NCBI GenBank assembly: GCA_964456925.1
Contig: CAYWCX010000025.1
Coordinates: forward strand, 1 to 16,977
Reading direction: 5' to 3'
DNA length: 16,977 nt
Source of the DNA: JBAZKK01 sp964456925
GTDB lineage: Bacteria; Omnitrophota; Gorgyraeia; Gygaellales; Profunditerraquicolaceae
Shown: one piece after another, positions 6,544 through 14,302 of the stretch
Layout of the letters: each line of letters begins with the position of its first letter
Numbering within the stretch: position 1 is the first letter of the stretch
Translations under genes and position numbers: made by a program
The notes under the pieces: model-generated
The model's database searches: none
Told to the model about the DNA's origin: nothing
Seen by the model: only the letters and a program-made list of their open reading frames with translations

Positions 6544-6989
6544 TCAATGAGAAACATCGGCTGGCCGAACTCTACCGGTTCGGCATTTTCCACCATTATC
6601 TCGAGGACCCTGCCTTTAATCTCGGACTTTATCTCATTCATCAGTTTCATCGCCTCGATAATACAGATTATCTGGCCCGGCTCGATGACCTGGCCGGCCT
6701 CAACAAAAGGAGCCGCTTCCGGGGATGGGGCGCGGTAAAAAGTGCCTACCATCGGCGCCTTTATCTCCATGGTTTTAGCTGCGGTTTTTTCCGTTGCCGC
6801 GGAAGCCTCTCTGGGCCTGGATAACGCAGCGATATTTTCTCTTTCAATGAGGATCGGTCCGCTGGTGCCTTCGGCAGCAGAGGTAATCTTCTTAAGCCTG
6901 ACGCGCATCCCGTCTTTTTCTATCTCCAGTTCAACCAGACCGTTTTCATTCATAAGGCTTATCATCTCTTTAATTTCTTTGATATTCAT
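6534..6989 (-). CDS. accB: Biotin carboxyl carrier protein of acetyl-CoA carboxylase
   Basis: AccB carries the biotin that shuttles the carboxyl group between AccC and the carboxyltransferase. The 151-aa protein has an N-terminal helical/strand region (KEIKEMISLMNENGLVELEI), an Ala/Thr/Glu-rich linker (about 35-72) and a biotinyl domain from about 74 onward. The biotinylation motif EAMKLMNEI places the modified lysine at K115, 37 residues from the C-terminus, as usual for BCCP. A good AAGGAGA site precedes the ATG, which follows efp by 9 nt. Its final codons and stop are included in the duplicated unit, but this copy is complete. accA and accD are not in the window. Confidence 0.96.
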   Translation of the reverse strand: MNIKEIKEMISLMNENGLVELEIEKDGMRVRLKKITSAAEGTSGPILIERENIAALSRPREASAATEKTAAKTMEIKAPMVGTFYRAPSPEAAPFVEAGQVIEPGQIICIIEAMKLMNEIKSEIKGRVLEIMVENAEPVEFGQPMFLIEPL

Positions 6990-6998
6990 CTGGTCTCC

Positions 6999-7562
6999 TT
7001 AGTAGGCGCGCTCCACGTATTCGCCGGTGCGGGTGTCCACTTTTATCCTGTCGTTGGGTTCGATAAAAAGCGGAACCTGAATTACTGCTCCGGTTTCGAT
7101 GGTCGCGGGCTTCGTGCCGCTCTTGGCGGTATCCCCCTTTATCCCCGGTTCGCTCTCAATGATGGTGTATTCTACGAAATTGGGGAGATTTACGGTGAGG
7201 ACATCGTTCTTATAGTAAGAGGCAACCACATCAAGGTTGTCTTTAAGGAACTTTACCTTGTCACCGAGGTTATCCCTGGCAATGGAGATTTCCTCGAAAT
7301 TTTCCTGGTCCATAAAATGGTAGATATCGCCCGAAGAATAGAGATACTGCAGTTTTCTTTCGTCCACGTAGGCCTCTTCAATCTTTTCATCGCCCCGGAA
7401 AGTCCTTTCCTGGACATTATTATTCTTCATCCCGCGGATCTTAACACGTGCGAAGGCTGCGCCTTTGCCGGGCTTGATGTGCTGACAGTCCACTACTAAA
7501 CATACCTCGCCGTCTACCAGTATGGTTAACCCTGATTTGATGTTATTTATCGAGAGCGCCAC
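6999..7562 (-). CDS. efp: Translation elongation factor P
   Basis: EF-P binds between the P and E sites and rescues ribosomes stalled on polyproline. The 187-aa length is typical. The N-terminal KOW-like domain contains QHIKPGKGAAFARVKIR, with K33 in the position of the modified lysine of E. coli EF-P; the two OB domains follow, with YYKNDVLTVNLPNFVEYTI and the terminal GDRIKVDTRTGEYVERAY-type segment (here NDRIKVDTRTGEYVERAY). The start is a GTG with a GGAGG site 6 nt upstream, overlapping the end of the peptidase gene by 20 nt. The neighbouring M24 peptidase, accB and accC form a common bacterial gene order. No EpmA/EpmB-type modifying enzyme is seen here. Confidence 0.97.
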   Translation of the reverse strand: MALSINNIKSGLTILVDGEVCLVVDCQHIKPGKGAAFARVKIRGMKNNNVQERTFRGDEKIEEAYVDERKLQYLYSSGDIYHFMDQENFEEISIARDNLGDKVKFLKDNLDVVASYYKNDVLTVNLPNFVEYTIIESEPGIKGDTAKSGTKPATIETGAVIQVPLFIEPNDRIKVDTRTGEYVERAY

Positions 7563-8601
7563 TTAATACCTCCACCCCTTTAGTGGTTACCAAAACCATA
7601 TCTTCAAGCCGGATACCGAATTTGTCCGGCAGATAAATTGCCGGTTCGACGGTAAAGACCATCCCTGCTTTTAATCTTGCCTTTTCCGCGGGCCGGATAC
7701 GCGGGCTTTCGTGCACCTCTAACCCTATGCCATGACCGAGGTTGTGACTAAAAAACCCGCCATAACCCTGCCGGGTTATATATTGGCGGGCAGCCCTATC
7801 AATTTTATTTATAATAACAGCGGGTCTTATCCTCTTTAATGCCCTGCCTTGCGCCTCTGCTACAATATCATAAACCTCTCTTACCGAGGGTTTTATTTTA
7901 CCCAAAAAGAATACCCTTGTCAAGTCGGATTTATAACCCGAATAATCCACCCCCATATCAATAAGCACCGGTTCGTTATCGCGCAGGCGGCGCGAAGAGG
8001 TAAGGTGGTGCGGGAAGCTGGAATTTGCTCCCGAAGCCACAATAATCTCAAAAGACGAGGAATGGCCCCCCTTATACCTGATAAAATGCTCCAGCTCTGC
8101 GGCGATTTCAAGTTCTCTTTTGCCCGGCAGGATAAACTTACGGATATGTCTTAACGCCTGCATCGCGATGTCGGTGGCTACGCGGATTTTTGCTACTTCG
8201 TCGCGGTCCTTGATTTCCCTTAAATCCTCCACTAAATTGCGGACAGGCACTAATTTTATTCTTCGGCGGCACTGACGGCTTAACCGTTGGTGCTGGGAAA
8301 CGCTAAGATGCATATCTTCAAACCCCACGCGCCTCAATTTCAATTCCTGCAGTATATCGGCGATTATACTGAATACCGAGGTATCTATCTTGCGCAGGGA
8401 AAAGCCCTTTAGTTTCTTTTTAAACTCTTCGGTGTAGCGCGCATCCGTAAGATAGACGCGTTCCTTTGCCGAAACTATCAGGTAGGCATCGCGCGAGCGG
8501 GTCTCGGTTAAATAGGAAATATTATGGGCTGAAGATACGATGAAACCGTCCAGCCCTTCTTCCTTTAACCGGGAAAGGATATTTTTGATGCGGCTGTTCA
8601 T
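7543..8601 (-). CDS. M24 family Xaa-Pro aminopeptidase/dipeptidase
   Basis: A 352-aa pita-bread-fold metallopeptidase that removes residues next to proline from peptides. An N-terminal creatinase-like domain (about 1-125, starting SRIKNILSRLKEEGLDGFIV) precedes the catalytic domain. The five metal ligands are visible as D215 (LIDMGVDY), D226 (KSDLTRVFF), H290 (HNLGHGIGLEVHESPR), E319 (FTVEPAIY) and E333 (IRLEDMVLV). It sits between aroQ (4-nt ATGA overlap) and efp (20-nt overlap), the usual pepP/pepQ-efp arrangement. I cannot separate aminopeptidase (PepP) from prolidase (PepQ) specificity from sequence alone. Confidence 0.93.
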   Translation of the reverse strand: MNSRIKNILSRLKEEGLDGFIVSSAHNISYLTETRSRDAYLIVSAKERVYLTDARYTEEFKKKLKGFSLRKIDTSVFSIIADILQELKLRRVGFEDMHLSVSQHQRLSRQCRRRIKLVPVRNLVEDLREIKDRDEVAKIRVATDIAMQALRHIRKFILPGKRELEIAAELEHFIRYKGGHSSSFEIIVASGANSSFPHHLTSSRRLRDNEPVLIDMGVDYSGYKSDLTRVFFLGKIKPSVREVYDIVAEAQGRALKRIRPAVIINKIDRAARQYITRQGYGGFFSHNLGHGIGLEVHESPRIRPAEKARLKAGMVFTVEPAIYLPDKFGIRLEDMVLVTTKGVEVLSGALDK

Positions 8602-9044
8602 GAAAGGTCGACCAGGTTCAACAAGGCCTCCAGCCCGAGAAGATAACTCTTTGCACCGAACCCCATAATTGTGCCTTTGGCTACCGGGCTGATAAGCGAA
8701 TGGCGGCGGAATTCCTCCCGGCAGTAGATATTCGAAAGATGCACCTCCACCGTCGGGACGCCGCAGGATAAAATAGCGTCGCGGATGGCGACGCTGGTAT
8801 GGGTATAGGCAGCGGGGTTAATCAGGATGCCGTGGAATTTCCCTTTGCTTGCGGTAATCAGGTCTACGATCTTGCCTTCGTAATTGGACTGAACGATGGT
8901 AAGCGCCGCATTTAATTGCCGGGAGATTTTTTTAAGTTGCCGGTTTATTTCGGCAAGGGTGGTGCGGCCGTAGATATGCGGCTCCCTTTGGCCTAAAAGA
9001 TTAAGGTTAGGGCCGTGTATAACGAGGATTTTTTTCTTTTTCAT
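8598..9044 (-). CDS. aroQ: Type II 3-dehydroquinate dehydratase
   Basis: AroQ converts 3-dehydroquinate to 3-dehydroshikimate in the shikimate pathway. The 148-aa length is typical of the dodecameric type II enzyme. It begins KKILVIHGPNLNLLGQREPH, with catalytic R20 and Y25 (IYG). The QSNYEGKIVDLI, NPAAYTHTSVAIRDAI and VPTVEVHLSNIYCREEFRR blocks then supply the active-site Asn, His and Arg, and GTIMGFGAKSYLLGLEAL ends the protein. The ATG follows the Trm112-like gene by 11 nt, and the TGA stop overlaps the peptidase start. Confidence 0.97.
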   Translation of the reverse strand: MKKKKILVIHGPNLNLLGQREPHIYGRTTLAEINRQLKKISRQLNAALTIVQSNYEGKIVDLITASKGKFHGILINPAAYTHTSVAIRDAILSCGVPTVEVHLSNIYCREEFRRHSLISPVAKGTIMGFGAKSYLLGLEALLNLVDLS

Positions 9045-9055
9045 ATGTATAGACC

Positions 9056-9211
9056 CTAAATTTCGGCTTCGTCAATAAGCATTACCGGGATACCGTCGCG
9101 GACAGGATATTTCCTGCCGCATTTCCTGCAGCAGATTTTATTGTCTTTTAACTCCACATCGCCCTTGCAGGCCGGACAGGCCAGGATATCTAATAATTCC
9201 TTGTCAATCAT
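9056..9211 (-). CDS. Trm112-like small zinc-ribbon protein
   Basis: A 51-aa protein found by reading the minus strand directly. It begins MIDKELLDILACPACKGDVE, has two CxxC pairs (C12/C15 and C28/C31), and ends with the family's KYPVRDGIPVML signature. This is the Trm112/YcaR (UPF0434) family, small zinc-ribbon proteins; the eukaryotic and archaeal relatives activate methyltransferases, while bacterial roles are largely unclear. The ATG overlaps the TGA of the DUF1844 gene by 4 nt (ATGA), and aroQ follows after 11 nt, so it is well embedded in the operon. The motif match and tight packing make it a real gene despite its size. Confidence 0.92.
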   Translation of the reverse strand: MIDKELLDILACPACKGDVELKDNKICCRKCGRKYPVRDGIPVMLIDEAEI

Positions 9212-9558
9212 TTGCCCACCTCGTTTTTACTTTTAGCAATGTACTGCACCCTTAATTCGTAAAGCACGTTTTCCAGCAACTCTTCTTCTTCCTTGGTCAG
9301 ATTGCCTTTGGTTTTATCCCTCAGCACTGCCAGGGTATCAATGATAAATTTTGCCTGCGGGAGATTGGCTTCGGTTTTGCCGGTAGCGGGGTTCGCTACC
9401 GCCCCGAGGCTAATCGACGCCTGTAACGCGAGGGTAGTGACAAAAAACCCGAAATCCGCTTCCGGGGGGATAAACTCACCCTTATTTTTCATCTCCTCCT
9501 TCTCTTTTGCCGCTGTTTCCTTCCAGCTTTCGTCGATATTCTTATCCTGCTCTTCCAT
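9208..9558 (-). CDS. DUF1844 family protein
   Basis: A 116-aa protein of unknown function. A charged Lys/Glu-rich N-terminus (1-32) precedes a conserved core with the DUF1844 pattern: DFGFFVTTLALQASISLGAV, a GKTEANLPQAKFIIDTLAVL helix, the KTKGNLTKEEEELLENVLYE block and LRVQYI. The core looks helical and moderately hydrophobic without a clear membrane segment. It starts 3 nt after the MEMO-like gene and overlaps the Trm112-like gene by 4 nt. I infer no function beyond coexpression with these neighbours. Confidence 0.88.
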   Translation of the reverse strand: MEEQDKNIDESWKETAAKEKEEMKNKGEFIPPEADFGFFVTTLALQASISLGAVANPATGKTEANLPQAKFIIDTLAVLRDKTKGNLTKEEEELLENVLYELRVQYIAKSKNEVGK

Positions 9559-9561
9559 ATT

Positions 9562-10383
9562 TTAAGAGATTATGATTCCGGCATAGCCGACGACGCTGCT
9601 TCTGTCTTCGGTAACATCGCCGCTGGTTTGGTATTTCACGAGTTGCGCTTTTGTGGCGCCCAGGGCCTTGGCGCAGGTTATCATGACGACGGTAGGCATT
9701 ACCCCGCACATCGAGATATTAAAGCGGCCGATGACATCCAAAAGCCGGTCCTCATCAAGGCTTAAGATTGCCTCGATAGCCAGACGATCCTTATTCTGTG
9801 CGCTGGGCTGCGGCTCATAATGCGTCATATCGGAGCTTGCCACGAGCAAAACCTTATCCTTTAACCCCTGCTGCTTAACCGCTTCGGCTATGGCGCCGGC
9901 CACCTCCTTTAACGCGCCCGTTTCTTCAAAGAGGAATGCTATCGGCACAATCCGGAAATCATTTTTAAAATACTGCAGGAACGGTAATTCGACTTCCAGG
10001 GAATGCTCGGATTCGTGAGCGAGGTTATCGTCTTCCAAATAACTGCAGCCTTCGAGTATTTTTTTAGCCAGGACGGAGTCTATTTTAACCTCGCCTAACG
10101 GCGTCTGCCATGACCCTTCCGTCATAATGCTGATGTTTTTGCCATAACCGGTATGATTCGGCCCTAACAGCACGACCTTATCTTTAACGCTAATGCGCGA
10201 AACCGTCTGGGCTGCCACCGGCCCCGAATAAATATAGCCCGCATGCGGAAGAAGGCAGGCTACGGCGTTTTGCTTAGGTACCGCAGGGCCGATAAAAGAC
10301 TGGATCTGTTTTTTTAAAACCTGGGCTGAAGCAGGATAAAATTGTCCGGCAAAGACCGGCATCCGGGTTTCAGGCTCTGGCAT
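9562..10383 (-). CDS. amrB: AmmeMemoRadiSam system protein B (MEMO1 family)
   Basis: A 273-aa homologue of MEMO1, related in fold to extradiol dioxygenases. Visible blocks are the RMPVFAGQFYPAS opening, LLPHAGYIYSGPVAAQT (H47), VVLLGPNHTGYG (H77), the SEHSLEVELPFLQ segment, VASSDMTHYEP and MCGVMPTVVMI. The two early histidines and the late Cys correspond by eye to the metal-site residues of human MEMO1. In many prokaryotes this protein is encoded beside AmmeCR1 and a radical-SAM protein (AmrA, AmrS); neither partner is in this window. The ATG overlaps the end of the isomerase-like gene by 14 nt. The biochemical role of bacterial members is poorly defined. Confidence 0.92.
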   Translation of the reverse strand: MPEPETRMPVFAGQFYPASAQVLKKQIQSFIGPAVPKQNAVACLLPHAGYIYSGPVAAQTVSRISVKDKVVLLGPNHTGYGKNISIMTEGSWQTPLGEVKIDSVLAKKILEGCSYLEDDNLAHESEHSLEVELPFLQYFKNDFRIVPIAFLFEETGALKEVAGAIAEAVKQQGLKDKVLLVASSDMTHYEPQPSAQNKDRLAIEAILSLDEDRLLDVIGRFNISMCGVMPTVVMITCAKALGATKAQLVKYQTSGDVTEDRSSVVGYAGIIIS

Positions 10384-11293
10384 CGAATATTTTCTCCAGC
10401 AATACGCTGCTTTCTTTTAGGTCCTCAGGCGTGGCGCTGGAATGCGCCTCAATTACCTTCAAGGTATTCTTTTTTAAATACGGCTTTAAAGAATTAAAAT
10501 CTACTTCACCTGTGCCCGGCGCAAGGTGGTCCCGGCAGTTTCTGATGTCATGCAGATGTACCCCGACCATACTGCCGGCATAGGCATCGAGGTAATCGCG
10601 CTGCCTGCCAAAACCCAATTCCTGCATCAGCTGGGCGTGCCCGGTATCGTGCCAGTAAAAAATACTGCTGTCTCGCAGGGCTTTTAAAATCAGGCCGGTC
10701 TCTTCAAAAGAAGGTATTTCGCGGTAATAAAAACGGGTTTCTATTCCCAGTTTAACGCCGCTCTTGCGGGCGTAAGACTCAAGCTCGCTAAGGCTTTTTA
10801 GCGCTGCCCTGACAAACAGCGCGGCGTATTTTTTTCTCTCCCCGACGGCAAGCTCTTTTAAAAAACGGTACCTGCCGCAATTCCTGTGGCCCCTGCGGCA
10901 GAGGTTTATTAAATCGCGCGTGCGGTCGGGTATCTCCACCCTTCCGCAGTGTAACACTACCGCCTTCGCTCCCAGCTCTTTGGCGGTATCAATGGTGTTT
11001 TTGCTATATTTGAGCGCCTGCTGCCTTTCCTCTTCGCGCAGGGATGACATCGAATAGCAGTCCGGCAGCGCCTTGGAACGCATTAGCCCCCGGGGTATAG
11101 GGCAATAATTATGCAAACTCGCAACCCCTATTTCGCCCCTTTGAACAAAATTCCCCACCCCGGCTACCATCGAAGAGGTGAGGCTAAAACTCAACTCGAT
11201 ATCTTTAAAACCAAGCGCTTTTATTTCACGGATAAGGCCTGCGGCGCGGTTATAACGGAAGGCATTCCACGAGGTAGAAAGAACCAGGCCCAT
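10370..11293 (-). CDS. Sugar phosphate isomerase/epimerase-like TIM-barrel protein
   Basis: A 307-aa xylose-isomerase-like (AP endonuclease 2 superfamily) protein of unknown substrate. Metal-site style motifs are visible: LGIETRFYY (E185), FYWHDTGHAQL (D216, H219), VGVHLHDI (H246, H248), the APGTGEVDF turn and VIEAHSSA (E282). A longer reading to 11431 is possible, but its first 46 residues are just the rpsU region in another frame. I therefore chose the ATG at 11293, where the protein begins MGLVLSTSWNAF as the barrel's first strand. This start lies 1 nt after the rpsU stop (TAA A ATG), suggesting translational coupling. It overlaps the MEMO-like gene by 14 nt. Confidence 0.87.
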   Translation of the reverse strand: MGLVLSTSWNAFRYNRAAGLIREIKALGFKDIELSFSLTSSMVAGVGNFVQRGEIGVASLHNYCPIPRGLMRSKALPDCYSMSSLREEERQQALKYSKNTIDTAKELGAKAVVLHCGRVEIPDRTRDLINLCRRGHRNCGRYRFLKELAVGERKKYAALFVRAALKSLSELESYARKSGVKLGIETRFYYREIPSFEETGLILKALRDSSIFYWHDTGHAQLMQELGFGRQRDYLDAYAGSMVGVHLHDIRNCRDHLAPGTGEVDFNSLKPYLKKNTLKVIEAHSSATPEDLKESSVLLEKIFDARA

Positions 11294-11294
11294 T

Positions 11295-11456
11295 TTATCT
11301 TCTTCGCTTGAGTCTCTTTCTTTTACGCTCGCTGGGCTTTTCGTAGTGCTTGCGGTCACGCAGCTCCTTAAGGATGCCCTCCTCTTCAATCTTCCTTTTG
11401 AACCTGCGTAACGCCGATTCAAAGGATTCATCTCTCCTGATTTCTATCTCCTGCAT
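11295..11456 (-). CDS. rpsU: Small ribosomal subunit protein bS21
   Basis: A 53-aa basic protein that matches S21, which helps the 30S subunit at initiation. The reading begins MQEIEIRRDESFESALRRF, continues with the conserved ILKELRDRKHYEKPSE segment, and ends in an Arg/Lys-rich tail (RKRKRLKRRR), as S21 does. The ATG at 11456 has an AAAGGAG site 12 nt upstream (a little long); an in-frame TTG directly next to that site is less likely. A strong sigma70-type promoter lies just before it. It is the first gene of the long leftward run and ends 1 nt before the next start codon. It is easy to miss because a longer ORF crosses it in another frame. Confidence 0.96.
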   Translation of the reverse strand: MQEIEIRRDESFESALRRFKRKIEEEGILKELRDRKHYEKPSERKRKRLKRRR

Positions 11457-11497
11457 TCTTGAATTCAACTCCTTTCCGGTTTGGATTTAAGGATTAT

Positions 11498-11526
11498 AAT
11501 ATAGCATTCTTTTCACCGGGTGTCAA
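11498..11526 (-). promoter_or_regulatory. Sigma70-type promoter of the rpsU operon
   Basis: On the minus strand a perfect -35 TTGACA (11521-11526) and a -10 TATATT (11498-11503) are separated by 17 nt. Transcription would begin near 11491, about 35 nt before the rpsU ATG. The gap between tonB and rpsU is otherwise 97 nt with no obvious terminator, so some read-through from tonB is possible. I see no comparable promoter in the later gene gaps, which are very short. Confidence 0.8.
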
Positions 11527-11553
11527 TCTCTTAGGCGGCGGGAGGGGTAGAGT

Positions 11554-12243
11554 TTATTCGATTTCGAAGGAGATAATGACGTTGAAGGATAGCTGGGCGT
11601 AATCGAGGTCTTTCGGGAAATCCGGGAAAGGCGAGGCCTCGCGGATACTGCGTAATGCCACTTCCCTGAGATACTTACTGGAGGAGGATTTCTCCTCTAC
11701 CAGCCGCACATCGGTAAGGAAACCTTCGCGGGAGATGACAAATGATAGATACACCTCTCCGCTGTCCGTGCGGGTATAATTCTGGTAGGCTGCCCGCCGG
11801 ATTTTCTCCCGCACGATCTGGTAATAACTCAAATAGGAAGGGTTGTCGATTTTATCGATATCTACCGTCGGCAGGGTGATTTTTTTCTTTACCGCAATCA
11901 CGTCCGGTTTGATGAACGCGGGCCTGGTAATATCGGGCTGGCGGGTAAGGACCTCGCGGTTTTTACGCGCCAGTATCTCCTTGTCTATCTCGATAAAGGG
12001 CGGCGGGCTCACCTTTGAAGCCGTAACCTTGGAGGGTATTTTTACCAGCTCTCTTTTCTGAAGATTCTCCCTGGTCTTTTCTTTAAGCTCGGCCTCCTTT
12101 TTAACATAACTTATTTCAAGGGCTTCCTCTTTCTTATTGGTAATGACATTGAAAAGGTTAAAATTGGGGTTATGAAAGAGGAATGCCCCGTGGATGACGA
12201 GCGAAACAACAAGAGCGACCTGGAATACCCTGTCGGAAAACAT
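11554..12243 (-). CDS. tonB: TonB family energy-transducer protein
   Basis: A 229-aa protein with one N-terminal membrane anchor (VFQVALVVSLVIHGAFLF, about 7-24), a long Lys/Glu/Pro-containing periplasmic region, and a C-terminal TonB-type domain. That domain runs from about residue 165: GEVYLSFVISREGFLTDVRL, then LREVALRSIREASPFPDFP and FNVIISFEIE. It lacks the long Pro-Glu/Pro-Lys repeat of E. coli TonB. It would pass proton-motive energy to the outer-membrane receptor encoded 41 nt upstream. ExbB and ExbD, the usual partners, are not in the window. As a downstream member of the receptor transcript it is probably under the same riboswitch. Confidence 0.87.
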   Translation of the reverse strand: MFSDRVFQVALVVSLVIHGAFLFHNPNFNLFNVITNKKEEALEISYVKKEAELKEKTRENLQKRELVKIPSKVTASKVSPPPFIEIDKEILARKNREVLTRQPDITRPAFIKPDVIAVKKKITLPTVDIDKIDNPSYLSYYQIVREKIRRAAYQNYTRTDSGEVYLSFVISREGFLTDVRLVEEKSSSSKYLREVALRSIREASPFPDFPKDLDYAQLSFNVIISFEIE

Positions 12244-12284
12244 ATCTCTATATTAGCATATACCGCCCTATTTTACAAGGTCTG

Positions 12285-14279
12285 CTAAAATTTATATTCC
12301 AGCCTAATATTAAAATTCCTTCCGGGCGCAGGATAATAAAGCTTATTACCCGAAAAGGCGCCATAAGTAGCGAACTCGTAATAACGCTTATTGAATAAAT
12401 TGTTTATCCCGGCTGCGATGCTAAAATCCTTACGTTTATAGTTTAAACCGAGGTCGGTGGTAAAATAGCCCTTTATCTTAGGCAAAATATTGTTAACATC
12501 GTTGATACGGTATCTTGAACCGGTATAGTAAACGCCGAGGTTCGCAGTAAAATCCCGAAGAAACTTATAGCCCAGGCCGAAACTTGATTTCTGTCTCGGA
12601 ACCCAGGGGATATCCTTTCCTCCGAGGTGGTTTTTGTAAAACTCTACATCCTGCCAGGAGTAACTGCCCCAGAACGAAAGAGCGGGCGTTGTTTTGAAAT
12701 TAACGTTTGTATCTAATCCCTGGTGGACCGTCCTATCGTAATTTGAGGTGGCGCCGAGCCCGCCCGCAGCGGTAGGGTCAGTAAACAACTCATTGCTGAC
12801 CTTCATTCTGTAAGCGGATACCTCAAAATGAAGGCGTTCGTTGAAATTATGCCTGAACCCGGCTTCGATATCCTTGGATACCTGGGGTTTTAAGGCGGTG
12901 TTAAGGGTGCCGGTAAAAAATTCGTCGGTTGCCGGAAACCTGAAACTCTGGTTGATATTGAAAAAGGCATTGGAACCCCTGCCGTATTTATAGTTCAAGC
13001 CGAAATTATAGGCCTTTTCGTTCGGTTTGGTGCTGCTGTCGATATCCGAGTACCATCCCGAAAAATCATGATAATTAAACGAATACCTGACCGATTCATA
13101 GCGCAGGCCGCTCAAGACCGAGAGGTTCTTGGATACGAAAAACTCTTCCTGGATATATCCTCCCAGTGAATTTTTATGGATCCGGGTAAGATCGGCTAGT
13201 TCATTTGAACTATCGAGATTGTCGGAGCGATAGAGGCTGCGGTAATAATCCAGACCCGCAACCAGTTTGTTTTCCCGCCCCAAAAACGCTCTCTCAACCG
13301 TAAATTTAGGGGTTATTCCGAAGGTATCGATTTTGCTTATTCTGATGGGATTCCAACCTCCGTTTCCGCCGATCAAATTTGACTTAACGTCCTTGATGCG
13401 ATAAGATAAATCAAGACTAAGCTGCCCTAATCCAAGAACCTCGTTTTTCGCACCCATCATAAAATAATAGTCTTTATCGGTAGCGCGGTCATCCCCGTTT
13501 TTTGCAAAACGCCTTCCGTAATTGCTGATTTCGTTTTCGGAAAGCCCGCCGGGTAAACCATAGCTTGCGCGGTGGAACCCCGAATTAAAATATACCGTAA
13601 GTTCATCGCTGAAATCATACCCCAGCTTAGAGCTATAATCGTAGGTCTTAAAGAAGCTGTTGTTGCGATACCCGTGCGTACCTTCTCTGCTTGCACTGAA
13701 GAGATAGGATAGTTTACCGCGGGAACCGCTAAAGTGAATTTTTTCTGAGTTCCGGTCGTAACTGCCGAATTCGCTGCTGATTTCAAAACGCGGTTTGCCT
13801 TGGCCTTTTTTGGTTATGATATTTATTACTCCGCCTACGGCATTTTCTCCGTATAATACGCTGTTGCCTCCCCGGATAATTTCAATCTGCTGGATCTGAT
13901 CCAGGGGGACCTGCGACCAGTCCACCCCGCTTAAATCAACCTCGTTGACCCGCCTTCCGTCTATAAGCACGAGGATATTCATGGCATCCATATCGCCAAA
14001 ACCGCGTAAATCCAACGAAGCCTTGGCACCATTGCCGTATAAATCCCGCACGATAATCCCCGGCACCGGCCTAAGCGCATCAATAACCTTTGCGGCATTC
14101 GAATTCTTAATCTCAGCTGCAGTTATCACCGTAACGCTGGAAGCAGTTTTGCTTAAAGTTTCTTCGTAACGGTAAGGCGTCACTACAATCTTATCCCACG
14201 TTACCTCGGATTCCTCTGCCCATACCCCTGACGCAAACAACGCCATCACAATTACTGCCACCAATACTTTTTGAAACAT
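12285..14279 (-). CDS. btuB: TonB-dependent outer-membrane receptor, probably for cobalamin (BtuB-like)
   Basis: A 664-aa receptor. From the ATG at 14279 it has a signal peptide (MFQKVLVAVIVMALFASGVW, cleavage near WAEE), a TonB-box-like DKIVVTPYRY, and a plug domain with VTVITAAEIKNS, LRGFGDMDAMNILVLIDGRR, QIEIIRGGNSVLYGENAVGG and VINIITKKG. A long beta-barrel follows, ending NLFNKRYYEF and a terminal Phe (RLEYKF), as outer-membrane proteins do. A start at 14330 would add 17 residues, but it lies inside the terminator hairpin and would spoil the signal peptide; a strong AAAGGAG site supports 14279. Substrate assignment to B12 comes from the riboswitch in front and cobA nearby, not from binding residues. 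Confidence 0.93.
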   Translation of the reverse strand: MFQKVLVAVIVMALFASGVWAEESEVTWDKIVVTPYRYEETLSKTASSVTVITAAEIKNSNAAKVIDALRPVPGIIVRDLYGNGAKASLDLRGFGDMDAMNILVLIDGRRVNEVDLSGVDWSQVPLDQIQQIEIIRGGNSVLYGENAVGGVINIITKKGQGKPRFEISSEFGSYDRNSEKIHFSGSRGKLSYLFSASREGTHGYRNNSFFKTYDYSSKLGYDFSDELTVYFNSGFHRASYGLPGGLSENEISNYGRRFAKNGDDRATDKDYYFMMGAKNEVLGLGQLSLDLSYRIKDVKSNLIGGNGGWNPIRISKIDTFGITPKFTVERAFLGRENKLVAGLDYYRSLYRSDNLDSSNELADLTRIHKNSLGGYIQEEFFVSKNLSVLSGLRYESVRYSFNYHDFSGWYSDIDSSTKPNEKAYNFGLNYKYGRGSNAFFNINQSFRFPATDEFFTGTLNTALKPQVSKDIEAGFRHNFNERLHFEVSAYRMKVSNELFTDPTAAGGLGATSNYDRTVHQGLDTNVNFKTTPALSFWGSYSWQDVEFYKNHLGGKDIPWVPRQKSSFGLGYKFLRDFTANLGVYYTGSRYRINDVNNILPKIKGYFTTDLGLNYKRKDFSIAAGINNLFNKRYYEFATYGAFSGNKLYYPAPGRNFNIRLEYKF

Positions 14280-14280
14280 T

Positions 14281-14288
14281 TCTCCTTT
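14281..14288 (-). promoter_or_regulatory. Ribosome binding site fixing the receptor start
   Basis: The minus strand reads AAAGGAGA directly before the ATG at 14279, the best Shine-Dalgarno in this region. It lies downstream of the terminator hairpin, so ribosomes load only on transcripts that have passed the attenuator. Confidence 0.8.
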
Positions 14289-14302
14289 CCTTTCCCGGAC
14301 AA

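Noticed and set aside
11513..11524. Short inverted repeat CACCCGGTG overlapping the rpsU promoter -35 and spacer
   Set aside because: Only 4 bp per arm with a single central base; too short to call an operator.
11457..11553. Terminator between tonB and rpsU
   Set aside because: I looked for a GC-rich hairpin followed by a T run on the minus strand and found none; the gap is explained by the rpsU promoter and ribosome site.
12244..12284. Possible promoter before tonB (TTGTAA, 17 nt, TAATAT)
   Set aside because: Each box matches only 4 of 6 consensus bases, and the start point would fall almost on the ATG. The region is AT-rich and chance matches are likely.
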